64,000 nt of DNA from NCBI GenBank assembly GCA_017399005.1, contig JAFQEO010000004.1, positions 62,001-126,000 on the forward strand. Direction: 5' to 3'. Source of the stretch: Peptococcaceae bacterium. Lineage in GTDB: Bacteria > Bacillota > Peptococcia > Peptococcales > Peptococcaceae. This document shows positions 1 through 7,935 of this stretch, one piece after another. The notes beneath the pieces are model-generated. The model was not told the DNA's origin and ran no database searches. It was given only the letters and a program-made list of their open reading frames with translations. The translations under genes and the position numbers were made by a program. Every line of letters starts with the position of its first letter. Position 1 is the first letter of the stretch.

Positions 1-1210
1 ACGGGAAGTACATGGTCGGCGGATGAATATCGTGGTCAATCAGAGATTTTGCCACATCCAGAGCCGATACACCGGTTTCTTTTTTCAGTTCTTCCAGAGT
101 CAGTACAAATTCATGCATGCAGTGGTCACCGGCATACGCTACCGGATATACATCTTTCAGACCATGCATCATGTAGTTGGCATTTAACACAGCACCCTCG
201 CAGGCATTTCGAATGCCTTCCGCACCCAGTGTCAGCATGTAGGTCATAGCTTTCAGCACTACCAGGAAGTTGCCGTAGAATGCTTTCAGCTGCAGTCTGC
301 CTTCGGTGCCGTCCTGCCCGTTCTGAATTGCAGAAGCAGGCAGATAAGGAGCCAGAATCGCCTTGCATGCAACCGGACCACTGCCAGGACCGCCACCGCC
401 GTGCGGTGTTGCAAACGTTTTATGCAGGTTCAGATGAACCACATCAAAACCCATATCACCAGGGCGAACTACACCCATGATAGCGTTAAAGTTTGCGCCG
501 TCATAGTAGTTCAGACCGCCTGCCTGATGGATAATCTCGGTGATTTCTAAAATATTCGGGTCAAAAATTCCGACAGTATTCGGATTGGTCAGCATTAAAC
601 CGGCGGTATCTTCACCAACACTGGCACGCAGCGCATCTAAATCTACACAGCCGTGTTCGTTGGATGGAATGGTCACAACAGTAAACCCTGCCATAACAGC
701 ACTTGCCGGGTTAGTACCATGTGCCGCATCCGGAATAATGATTTTTTTACGGTTAAAGTCGCCATTTGCTTCATGATACGCTTTCATCAGAAGCAGACCG
801 GTAAATTCGCCATGCGCACCGGCTGCAGGCTGGAAGGTGATATCGTCCATGCCGGTTGCTTCGCACAGATACTGTTTTGCTGTATCCAGAACCTGTTTGC
901 AGCCCAGCACGGTATCGGCAGGCTGTAATGGATGGATGCCGGTAAAGCCAGGCAGAGCCGCCATTTCTTCATCAATTCTCGGATTGTATTTCATGGTACA
1001 GGAGCCCAGAGGATAAAAACCATCGTTCACACCGTGCGCCCGTTTTGCCAGCGCTGTATAGTGACGGCTGATTTCGGTTTCAGATAATTCCGGTAACCGC
1101 AGTGCCTCTTCACGCTGTAATTCTTCCGGCAGAGCTACCTCCGGCACATCACAGGCCGGCAGCAGCACACTGCCTCTTCCCTGTCTGCTTTTTTCAAAAA
1201 TCAGTTGCAT
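1..1210 (-). CDS. gcvPB: Glycine dehydrogenase (decarboxylating) subunit 2, 3' end outside window
   Basis: This is the C-terminal half (subunit beta) of the split P protein of the glycine cleavage system. It decarboxylates glycine with PLP and passes the aminomethyl group to the lipoyl arm of GcvH. About 403 residues are visible before the gene runs off the left edge. The PLP-lysine motif LHKTFATPHGGGG is present, with Lys at about residue 264, and the upstream PLP-fold motif IPDAAHGTNPASA is intact. The ATG at 1210 overlaps the end of gcvPA by 10 nt and is preceded by GGAGGT at 8 nt spacing, so the two halves are probably translationally coupled. It is the last visible gene of the riboswitch-led gcvT-H-PA-PB operon. 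Confidence 0.96.
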   Translation of the reverse strand, partial: MQLIFEKSRQGRGSVLLPACDVPEVALPEELQREEALRLPELSETEISRHYTALAKRAHGVNDGFYPLGSCTMKYNPRIDEEMAALPGFTGIHPLQPADTVLGCKQVLDTAKQYLCEATGMDDITFQPAAGAHGEFTGLLLMKAYHEANGDFNRKKIIIPDAAHGTNPASAVMAGFTVVTIPSNEHGCVDLDALRASVGEDTAGLMLTNPNTVGIFDPNILEITEIIHQAGGLNYYDGANFNAIMGVVRPGDMGFDVVHLNLHKTFATPHGGGGPGSGPVACKAILAPYLPASAIQNGQDGTEGRLQLKAFYGNFLVVLKAMTYMLTLGAEGIRNACEGAVLNANYMMHGLKDVYPVAYAGDHCMHEFVLTLEELKKETGVSALDVAKSLIDHDIHPPTMYFP

Positions 1211-2526
1211 GCTGCACACACCTCCCTGATGATGGCTGCTGCTTTGTCAAGCTGCGCTTTGCTTACTACTTCGGTTACACACCACAGTACGCCGTCTTTT
1301 ACCGGCAGACCGCCTAAAATATCTTTTTCCGCCAGTGCATCCAGCACTTTTTCTGCTGGAACCGGCAGGGTAGTTACAAATTCATGGAACCATGCACCCT
1401 GGTTCTGTACGGTTACGCCAGGGACAGCAGCCAGCAGATCTGCAAAATAATGTGCTTTGCTCATAGACTGGCCTGCAGCCTGTTTTACACCTTCAGGCCC
1501 CATGGTACTCATATAAACAGCGGCTGTTAACGCACACAGCGCCTGGTTGGAGCAAACATTGCTGGATGCTTTCTCACGGCGGATGTGCTGTTCACGAGCC
1601 TGTAAGGTTAATACATAGGCACGGTTGCCATCGGCATCTTTGGTTTCCCCAACGATACGGCCAGGCAGTTTGCGGGTCATGGCAGAGGTTGCCGCCATAA
1701 AGCCCAGGTATGGACCGCCGTATGCCAGAGGCATACCCAGCGGCTGGCCTTCGCCTACAGCGATATCAGCACCGCATGCAGCCGGTGTTTTCATCAGAGC
1801 CAGAGCCATCGGGTTGCAGCCCATGATATATTTGGCACCGCCATTGTGAACCACTTCGCCTAATGCAGTACAGTCCTCAAAATTTCCGTAGAAGTTCGGC
1901 TGCTGTACATAGAAGCAGCAAACATCAGAAGTCACAGCCTCTGCCAGCGCCTCCATATCGGTACGGCCGTCTTTTTCCGGCACCATGCGCATTTCAAAAC
2001 CGGCACCGTAGCAATACGTGCGGATGGTAGCCACCACATCCGGATGAGTGGTAGCCGATACCAGTGCAACAGAACGCTTGCGGTCACGGCACATTGCCAC
2101 AGCTTCCGCAGCTGCCGATGCACCATCATACATGCTGGCATTGGATGCATCCATACCGGTCAGTTCACAGATCATAGTCTGGTATTCAAAGATAGACTGC
2201 AGAATCCCCTGGCTCATTTCAGCCTGATACGGGGTGTATGCGGTCACAAATTCCTCTTTGGAGGTAATGTATTTTACAATCGATGGAATGTAGTGCTGAT
2301 ACGCACCAGCACCGCGCAGAACAGTGCCGAACACTTTATTCAGACGGCTCATGCCTTCTACTTCTCTGCGCACTTCCAGTTCGGATTTGCCGGATGGCAG
2401 ATTTAACGGTTCTTTTAACAGAACCGATTCCGGAACATCCGCAAAAAACGCTGCCGGCGATTCCGCACCGATGGCAGACAGCATTGCCTGCTGTTCCTCT
2501 CTGGTAGATGGAATGTAATGTCCCAT
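1201..2526 (-). CDS. gcvPA: Glycine dehydrogenase (decarboxylating) subunit 1
   Basis: The N-terminal half (subunit alpha) of the two-gene P protein, 441 residues, the usual length for the split form found in many Bacillota. It starts MGHYIPSTREEQQ and carries the family block SMYDGASAAAEA and the later EGQPLGMPLAYGGPYLGF region. It forms a heterodimer or tetramer with GcvPB, which supplies the PLP lysine. It sits between gcvH (2 nt upstream) and gcvPB (overlapping 10 nt), so all are probably on one transcript under glycine control. Confidence 0.97.
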   Translation of the reverse strand: MGHYIPSTREEQQAMLSAIGAESPAAFFADVPESVLLKEPLNLPSGKSELEVRREVEGMSRLNKVFGTVLRGAGAYQHYIPSIVKYITSKEEFVTAYTPYQAEMSQGILQSIFEYQTMICELTGMDASNASMYDGASAAAEAVAMCRDRKRSVALVSATTHPDVVATIRTYCYGAGFEMRMVPEKDGRTDMEALAEAVTSDVCCFYVQQPNFYGNFEDCTALGEVVHNGGAKYIMGCNPMALALMKTPAACGADIAVGEGQPLGMPLAYGGPYLGFMAATSAMTRKLPGRIVGETKDADGNRAYVLTLQAREQHIRREKASSNVCSNQALCALTAAVYMSTMGPEGVKQAAGQSMSKAHYFADLLAAVPGVTVQNQGAWFHEFVTTLPVPAEKVLDALAEKDILGGLPVKDGVLWCVTEVVSKAQLDKAAAIIREVCAACN

Positions 2527-2528
2527 AA

Positions 2529-2909
2529 TTATTCTCCCTGTGCAATAAATGCTTCGTATTCTGCTGCGCTCAGCAGTTCTTCGCTGCCGCTTACGCTTTC
2601 TACTTTAATCAGCCATGCTTCATATGGCTGTTCGTTGATTAACTGAGGAGCATCTAATAACTCTTCGTTTACTTCTGCTACCACACCGCTTACAGGGCAG
2701 AATACATCCGATACAGCTTTTACGGATTCCACATCGCCCAGAGGTTCGCCAGCGGTTACATCATCACCGGCTGCAGGCAGATTTACAAATACCAGATCGC
2801 CCAGCTCCTGCTGTGCATAGTCAGTTAAACCTACTGTTACAGTACCGTCAGCGTTTTCCAGTACCCATTCATGAGATTTTGTGTATTTCAGATTTTCTAA
2901 AGTTGCCAT
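2529..2909 (-). CDS. gcvH: Glycine cleavage system H protein
   Basis: Lipoyl carrier protein that shuttles the aminomethyl group between P and T proteins. The start at 2909 ([15 protein letters not shown], 126 residues) is chosen over an ATG five codons upstream because GGAGGAATT lies about 8 nt before it and because GcvH proteins begin this way. The lipoylation site is in [12 protein letters not shown] (Lys after ESV). The fold-defining [19 protein letters not shown] segment is intact. It lies between gcvT and gcvPA in the operon. Confidence 0.97.
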   Translation of the reverse strand: MATLENLKYTKSHEWVLENADGTVTVGLTDYAQQELGDLVFVNLPAAGDDVTAGEPLGDVESVKAVSDVFCPVSGVVAEVNEELLDAPQLINEQPYEAWLIKVESVSGSEELLSAAEYEAFIAQGE

Positions 2910-2942
2910 AATAAATTCCTCCAAATTGATTTTAATTATTTT

Positions 2943-4034
2943 TTATTTTTTAGGACGTTTATAAAATGGAAGTGCAATTACTTCTGCCGTTACTTTGCGG
3001 CCGCGAATTTCAATTTCCACTTCTGTGCCGATTTCACCGTACGCTTTATCCACCAGTGCCATTGCTACCGGCATCCCGATGAACGGACAGTGGGTGCCGG
3101 ATGTCGTCATACCAATCTGCTGGTCGCCCACAAATACCGGGCAGTGTTCACGGGCAATGCCGCGGCCTGTTACTTTTAAGCCAACGCGGCAGCGGGATGG
3201 TTCCCCTGCAGCCACCAGAGCATCTTTGCCGATGAAATCCTCTTTGTCCAGTTTTACAAAGAAGCCTAAATCGGTTTCCAGCGGTGTTACAGTATCATCC
3301 ATTTCATGACCGTACAGAGGCATTGCTGCTTCCAGACGCAGTGTATCACGAGCACCTAAACCGCAAGGAATCATGTCAAATTCCTTCCCGGTTTCCAGAA
3401 GCAGATCCCATAATTTCGGGCCGTCTTCCGCAGCGCAGTACAGTTCATAGCCCAGTTCGCCGGTATAGCCGGTGCGGGAAATCAGGCATTTGATGCCTTT
3501 TACATCGGCTTCCTGTACGAAACTGTAGTATTTTTTTGGAATCTGTTCATCAGCCACCAGACTTGCCAGCATTGGCACCGCATTTGGCCCCTGCAGTGCA
3601 ACCTGTGCAACCGATTCCGAAATATCTTCAAATTTTACATCACCGGATAAGTGGCTGGAAATCCACGCCGCATCCTTATCCTTATTAGATGCGTTTACTA
3701 CCAGCAGATATGCGTTGTCGTTCACTTTGTAAACCAGAATATCGTCCACTACACCGCCCTGTTCGTTGCACATCGGGCTGTAACGCACCTGGCCGTCGTA
3801 CATGCCGCTGCAGTCATTGGTAGTCACCATCTGCACATTTTTCAGTGCATCCGGACCGGTCAGCACAATTTCGCCCATGTGGGAAACATCAAACAGACCG
3901 CAGGCAGTACGCACTGCCATATGTTCCTTGATTACACCTGTTTCATACTGTACCGGCAGCAGATAACCGCCAAACGGCACAATTTTGCCGTTTGCTGCCA
4001 CATGGCAGTCATACAGCGGAGTTTTTTTCTCCAT
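2943..4034 (-). CDS. gcvT: Aminomethyltransferase (glycine cleavage T protein)
   Basis: Transfers the methylene group from the H-protein lipoyl arm to tetrahydrofolate and releases ammonia. I place the start at 4034 (MEKKTPLYDCHVAANGK, 363 residues), because GGAGGAGGA then sits at normal spacing. An ATG two codons upstream (4040) is possible but too close to the ribosome binding site. A longer reading frame to 4145 would run into the riboswitch terminator and is unlikely. Family motifs are FDVSHMGEI near the N-terminus, the folate-site region RTGYTGELGYELYC, and GLGARDTLRLEAAMPLYGHEMD. It is the first gene of the operon, directly after the glycine riboswitch. Confidence 0.96.
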   Translation of the reverse strand: MEKKTPLYDCHVAANGKIVPFGGYLLPVQYETGVIKEHMAVRTACGLFDVSHMGEIVLTGPDALKNVQMVTTNDCSGMYDGQVRYSPMCNEQGGVVDDILVYKVNDNAYLLVVNASNKDKDAAWISSHLSGDVKFEDISESVAQVALQGPNAVPMLASLVADEQIPKKYYSFVQEADVKGIKCLISRTGYTGELGYELYCAAEDGPKLWDLLLETGKEFDMIPCGLGARDTLRLEAAMPLYGHEMDDTVTPLETDLGFFVKLDKEDFIGKDALVAAGEPSRCRVGLKVTGRGIAREHCPVFVGDQQIGMTTSGTHCPFIGMPVAMALVDKAYGEIGTEVEIEIRGRKVTAEVIALPFYKRPKK

Positions 4035-4103
4035 ATTCATTCCTCCTCCAGTTTTCCCAAGCCGCTGCATACAGCCATTGCTTGTGAAAAAAATAATAAG
4101 TAT

Positions 4104-4161
4104 AAAAAAAACAGAGGCACAAGAACTATGATAACGCATTATCACAATTCTTATGCCTCTG
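4104..4161 (-). terminator. Riboswitch-controlled intrinsic terminator
   Basis: On the minus strand, ACAGAGGC pairs with GCCTCTGT across a long stem (arms 4111-4118 and 4154-4161, with further pairing such as TTATCA/TGATAA inside), followed by a run of seven or more T residues. It lies between the second glycine aptamer and gcvT. The 5' arm overlaps the 3' end of that aptamer, the arrangement expected of an on-switch in which glycine binding prevents terminator folding. Confidence 0.85.
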
Positions 4162-4362
4162 TGCCTTTACCTGAAAGATTCTCTTTGAACGCCTCTATAT
4201 CATATTTATGCAGCATTCACAGATTGCTTCGTCGGTGCAATTAATTTGCTTTCCAGAGTCCCGTCAGAATCCAGTCCTTTTGCCTGAGAGTTTTCGCTCT
4301 TGCACCTTCGGCGATGTGCATACAGATTTCTCCGCCACATGCTCTCCCAGATTCCTCAACCG
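4152..4362 (-). promoter_or_regulatory. Tandem glycine riboswitch
   Basis: Reading the minus strand, the first aptamer has the hallmarks CTGGGAGAGC, then CGCCGAAGGTGCAAG, then AACTCTCAGGCAAAAGGAC. A second aptamer follows with TGCACCGACGAAGCAATCTG and CTTTCAGGTAAAGGCACAG. This is the classical two-aptamer glycine riboswitch, and it precedes gcvT with a terminator between. Established behaviour is activation of the cleavage operon at high glycine. Boundaries are approximate. The remaining bases up to about 4525 hold a probable promoter region in which I could not define boxes. Confidence 0.9.
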
Positions 4363-4525
4363 GGCAGTATTCCCTTGTCTGCAATTAGTATACGCATTCC
4401 TGTTTTTGTTGTCAACGCTTCTATCCGAAATACAATAAAAAAACATTGTCCATGGTATGTATACATTAGTCTCTTATAGAATCTATATCAGTATATAAAA
4501 AAACTATCACAAAGAGTTAACATAC

Positions 4526-4554
4526 AAAAAGAGCCGGGGATTTCTCCTCGGCTC
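4526..4554 (-). terminator. Intrinsic terminator of rplS
   Basis: On the minus strand, GAGCCGAGG pairs with CCCCGGCTC around AGAAAT and is followed by TTTTTG. It starts 9 nt after the rplS stop codon. Confidence 0.85.
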
Positions 4555-4562
4555 CTGACATC

Positions 4563-4910
4563 TTAGCGACGTACTTCTTTGATTCTTGCAGCTTTCCCGA
4601 AGCGTTCTCTCATGTAGTACAGTTTTGCACGTCTTACTTTACCGTGACGAACTACTGTAATTTTGTCCACGCGTGGGGAATGGATTGGGAAACATCTTTC
4701 TACAGCTACGCCGTAAGCTACACGACGTACAGTAAATGTTTCGCTTAAGCCTGTGCCGCGACGTTTGATTACAACGCCTTCGAACGCCTGAATACGTTCT
4801 TTGTTACCTTCAACTACCTTTACGTCAACACGTACTGTGTCACCAGGTCTGAAGTCTGGGATATCAGATCTTAACTGTTCCTGTTCAATACTTCTAATAA
4901 TATTATTCAT
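4563..4910 (-). CDS. rplS: Large ribosomal subunit protein bL19
   Basis: A 115-residue bL19, the usual length, located at the 30S-50S interface. It starts [13 protein letters not shown] and has the family signature [20 protein letters not shown] and the basic end [10 protein letters not shown]. The ATG at 4910 has AAGGAGGA about 9 nt upstream. It appears monocistronic here, with its own promoter (boxes at 5012-5017 and 4989-4994) and its own terminator. Confidence 0.98.
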   Translation of the reverse strand: MNNIIRSIEQEQLRSDIPDFRPGDTVRVDVKVVEGNKERIQAFEGVVIKRRGTGLSETFTVRRVAYGVAVERCFPIHSPRVDKITVVRHGKVRRAKLYYMRERFGKAARIKEVRR

Positions 4911-5017
4911 CTTTTTTTCCTCCTTCCCGCTAGACGTTCTTAACTTAGCTCATCTAAGACAGCGGACCGTCCTTCTCAAAACACAAGTAGTATACCAGAA
5001 TCTCAACGGGGAGGCAA
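4911..5017 (-). promoter_or_regulatory. rplS promoter and possible structured leader
   Basis: On the minus strand a sigma-A-type promoter reads TTGCCT (5012-5017), 17 nt, TATACT (4989-4994). The roughly 75-nt leader that follows can fold: TCCGCT pairs with AGCGGGA just before the ribosome binding site, enclosing a CTTAG/CTAAG hairpin. Leaders before rplS that bind L19 are known in Bacillota. I see the potential helix but cannot confirm membership of that RNA family. Confidence 0.55.
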
Positions 5018-5093
5018 GCATCCTTTTTGCTTTATTCAATTTAGAAAATTTATCTGTTCTATTATTAAAACTTTTCATATGTTATCTATGTAC

Positions 5094-5113
5094 CGGCCGC
5101 ATTCAGGCGGCCT
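5094..5113 (-). terminator. Weak hairpin after rubrerythrin gene
   Basis: GGCCGC (5095-5100) pairs with GCGGCC (5107-5112) around a 6-nt loop, about 25 nt after the rubrerythrin stop. There is no clear T-run, so a terminator role is only likely from its position. Confidence 0.35.
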
Positions 5114-5135
5114 TCTAAAGGATACACCATCACAC

Positions 5136-5732
5136 TCAGCATGTCCACGGAGCCATATCCACCGGCACAAAATATCCCCGGTTATGCTGGCATACAGGGC
5201 ACTGCTCCGGCACCTGTTTCCCCTTGTGCAGATGTCCGCAGTTTAAACACATCCACACATCCTCTCCGGCTGCCGCAAACAGCTGCCCCTGTTCCACCAG
5301 TTTTGCAATGTGCTGAAACCGCATGGCATGGTTTTGTTCCACCTGGGCAATCATACGGAAAGAGGCCGCCACCGGAAGGAACCCTTCCTCCTCCGCCACC
5401 TTTGCAAAAGCGGGATAAACATCCTCAAACTCCTCCATTTCATTGTGATGAGCCATATGCAGCAGGTCAAGCAGATTATCGGCAGCATCCACCGGGTAAG
5501 TGCCATCTACTGTGATGTTATGCCCGGCAAGCCCTGCCAGATGGTCGTAAAATACTTTGGCATGGGCCCGTTCCTGTTCGGCAGTAAACTCAAAAATTTC
5601 GGATAACACATACAGGTTGGACTCTTTTGCCTGCTCGGCAGCAAATGTATAGCGATTGCGAGCCTGACTCTCACCGGCAAAGGCTTTCATCAGGTTTTCC
5701 TTTGTTCTGCTGTTTTGAAATTCTGCTGTCAT
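5136..5732 (-). CDS. Rubrerythrin
   Basis: A 198-residue cytoplasmic non-haem di-iron peroxidase that protects anaerobes against H2O2. The N-terminal ferritin-like four-helix domain carries diiron ligands in AFAGESQARNRY, EQERAHAKVFYDHL and EQNHAMRFQHI. The C-terminal rubredoxin-like domain has two Cys pairs (CLNCG and CPVCQ) for an iron-Cys4 site. The ATG at 5732 has a good AAGGAGGT site. It is transcribed divergently from the DUF1836 gene. No PerR box was recognised with confidence in the 167-bp gap. Confidence 0.95.
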   Translation of the reverse strand: MTAEFQNSRTKENLMKAFAGESQARNRYTFAAEQAKESNLYVLSEIFEFTAEQERAHAKVFYDHLAGLAGHNITVDGTYPVDAADNLLDLLHMAHHNEMEEFEDVYPAFAKVAEEEGFLPVAASFRMIAQVEQNHAMRFQHIAKLVEQGQLFAAAGEDVWMCLNCGHLHKGKQVPEQCPVCQHNRGYFVPVDMAPWTC

Positions 5733-5839
5733 TGTAAAAACCTCCTTATATATCAGGACATATTGTCCTCTTCCTGTTATTAGTATGTCGGATTATACAA
5801 TATTATATTCGGCATTTTCTGCCCGCTGCCGAATTCTGA

Positions 5840-5868
5840 TTGACGAATTTTCTCATTTAAGATAAGAT
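5840..5868 (+). promoter_or_regulatory. Promoter of the DUF1836 gene
   Basis: TTGACG (5840-5845), 17-nt spacer, TAAGAT (5863-5868), followed 31 nt later by the ATG of the DUF1836 gene. Confidence 0.6.
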
Positions 5869-5899
5869 GTAAGTAGCATTTTCAGAAAGAAGGGATCAT

Positions 5900-6472
5900 A
5901 TGCCTGAACAGGAACATAAAATGCTGACCTGGCTAAATGAGATTCAGCAGTACCACCTGCCGCGCTGGGAAGAGCTGCCGGATATCGAATTATATATGGA
6001 TCAGGTTATCACACTGATTGAACGGTACCTGTCTCCTCTGGTGGGGCAGTATGACAATAAAGTTATCACACCGGCCATGATTAACAACTATGTAAAATTA
6101 AACATCATGCCGAAACCGGTCAAAAAACGCTATGAGCGGGAACATCTGGCTTATCTGATTGTTATCACGATTTTAAAACAGGTGCTTCTGATTACCGAAG
6201 TGCAGGAGGGCATTTTCCTGCAGTCTAAACTCTGCAGTATTCCGGAAGCCTATAATCTGTTCTGCGACATGCAGGAGAAAGCTCTGGGCGAAATGGCAGA
6301 AACCTATAAATGTGCTTACTCCAGAAAACAGCTGGAACCATTTGAACAGGTCAGTCTGGATTCCATGGGACTTTATATGGCATGTACCTCTTTTGCAGGT
6401 AAAACCTTTGCCGAAAAAATTATTTTTACCCGTCATGAAGACCGCGCAGCAATCATCACTGAAACCATGTAA
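5900..6472 (+). CDS. DUF1836 domain protein
   Basis: A 190-residue protein. The segment ITPAMINNYVKLNIMPKP followed by KKRYEREHLAYLIVITILKQ is the DUF1836 pattern, a winged-helix-like (MerR-like) N-terminal fold common in Bacillota and presumed to bind DNA. Its target is unknown. The ATG at 5900 has GAAGGG upstream. It is a single gene with its own promoter and terminator. I infer a transcription-regulator role only from the fold resemblance. Confidence 0.8.
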   Translation: MPEQEHKMLTWLNEIQQYHLPRWEELPDIELYMDQVITLIERYLSPLVGQYDNKVITPAMINNYVKLNIMPKPVKKRYEREHLAYLIVITILKQVLLITEVQEGIFLQSKLCSIPEAYNLFCDMQEKALGEMAETYKCAYSRKQLEPFEQVSLDSMGLYMACTSFAGKTFAEKIIFTRHEDRAAIITETM

Positions 6473-6505
6473 GCTTATAGAATCTGCTATTGACATATAT
6501 GTACG

Positions 6506-6539
6506 AAACCTCGTTTCCCGCTGTGGAAACGGGGTTTTC
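6506..6539 (+). terminator. Intrinsic terminator of the DUF1836 gene
   Basis: AAACCTCGTTTCC (6506-6518) pairs with GGAAACGGGGTTT (6525-6537) and ends in a T-run. Confidence 0.8.
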
Positions 6540-6640
6540 TATTCTTTAACAGCTAATACTGCAACAGCTCTCTATTATTCATTTCTTATAATTATATTAT
6601 ACGATTCTATTATGCTTTCAGTTTTTAGCCTTCCAAATAG

Positions 6641-6670
6641 TTGACAGCAGTAATTATAGCATGCTATTAT
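6641..6670 (+). promoter_or_regulatory. Promoter with overlapping palindrome before the DUF819 gene
   Basis: TTGACA (6641-6646), 18-nt spacer, TATTAT (6665-6670). A perfect 12-bp palindrome ATAGCATGCTAT (6656-6667) overlaps the -10 box, so a repressor could block RNA polymerase there. The regulator is not identifiable from this window. Confidence 0.55.
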
Positions 6671-6729
6671 AAAATCAGATTATAAATTACCATCGCTATA
6701 TTTTATATATTATGCAGGGAGATGATTCT

Positions 6730-7893
6730 ATGGCTTTACTGGCAAACATACTGTTAACCATCTTGTTTGTACTGTTTCCGGCACTGATTATCTGGCTCAG
6801 CGGTCGTGTCAAACTGATTGAAAAACTTGGCGTTGTAATCGTATGTTATCTGTGCGGTATGATTCTGGGCAACTCCGGATTGCTGCCGGAAAGTTTCCGT
6901 GTCGTGCAAACCAATCTGCAAGATATCAGCGTCTGTCTGGCACTGCCGTTTGTACTTTTCTCACTTGACTTTAAAAAATGGCTTAAAACTGCCCGAAGCG
7001 CCATTGTCAGCATGCTGCTGGCAATCGTATCTTTAGCCGTTATGGTGCTGGTACTGCATTTACTGTTCTTCCGCATTGACCCGAACACCGCCAGCTATGC
7101 CGGGCTTTCCATGGGCGTATACACCGGCGGCACACCAAATATCGCCTCTATTAAAACGGCCATTGGTGTGGACGAGGAAACTTTTATTCTGTTCACCACT
7201 TATGATGCCGTTTTAGGGATGGCCTATATTCTGTTTGTGACCTCCGTTGCACAGAAATTCTTCCAGAAGGTATTCAAACTGCGTCCGTACAGTGCGGAAC
7301 TGAAAGAACAGATTAGCGTATCAAAAGAGGAATACGATGACTCCTATCAGGGGATTTTTGAGCCGGCTGTATTCAAAAAACTGTGTCTGGCATTTCTGCT
7401 GTCCGCCGTGATTCTGGGCATCTCTTTTGTGGCAGGGCTTCAGGTGCCCGGTTACGAAACCGCCATCACCATTCTCTGTATCACAACAATCTCAATTATC
7501 TGCTCATTTATTGAACCGATTCGCAATATTAAAAAAACTACACCGGCCGGTATGTACATTATTTATGTTTTCTGCTTTACCGTTGCCACCATGGCTGATT
7601 TCAGCAAACTCATCAACCTGAACTGGGTAATCGTGCTGTTTATCGTTATCGCCATGTTCGGCTCCATGACGCTGCACGCTATTCTGTGCCGTCTGGCCGG
7701 TATCGATTCGGATACCATGATTATTACATCTGTATCGGCAATCTGTTCGCCGCCGTTTGTGCCCGTTGCCGCCGATGCACTGAAAAACCGTGCTGTTATG
7801 GTATCAGGGCTTGCCACCGGGATTATCGGCTATGCCATCGGTAACTATCTGGGAATTCTGGTCTATACCATATTCCAGCACTTCCCGTTCTAA
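6730..7893 (+). CDS. DUF819 family membrane protein
   Basis: A 387-residue polytopic membrane protein of the DUF819 (YjcL-like) family, related by fold to anion and amino-acid transporters. The block GLSMGVYTGGTPNIASIKTA, followed by LFTTYDAVLGMAYILF, is the family signature. About ten hydrophobic segments are visible with a charged cytosolic loop around residue 200. The start at 6730 (MALLANILL) is preferred because GGGAG lies about 9 nt before it; an ATG six codons upstream has no ribosome binding site. It is 42 nt upstream of a PLP lyase/decarboxylase, probably one operon, so it may move that enzyme's substrate or product. The substrate is unknown. Confidence 0.85.
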   Translation: MALLANILLTILFVLFPALIIWLSGRVKLIEKLGVVIVCYLCGMILGNSGLLPESFRVVQTNLQDISVCLALPFVLFSLDFKKWLKTARSAIVSMLLAIVSLAVMVLVLHLLFFRIDPNTASYAGLSMGVYTGGTPNIASIKTAIGVDEETFILFTTYDAVLGMAYILFVTSVAQKFFQKVFKLRPYSAELKEQISVSKEEYDDSYQGIFEPAVFKKLCLAFLLSAVILGISFVAGLQVPGYETAITILCITTISIICSFIEPIRNIKKTTPAGMYIIYVFCFTVATMADFSKLINLNWVIVLFIVIAMFGSMTLHAILCRLAGIDSDTMIITSVSAICSPPFVPVAADALKNRAVMVSGLATGIIGYAIGNYLGILVYTIFQHFPF

Positions 7894-7935
7894 TACCCGA
7901 CATTATTTTATCGTTTCCTAAAAGGAGGAGTTTCT

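Noticed and set aside
3651-4244. Plus-strand frame over gcvT and the riboswitch
   Set aside because: Crosses a conserved riboswitch and a gene on the other strand.
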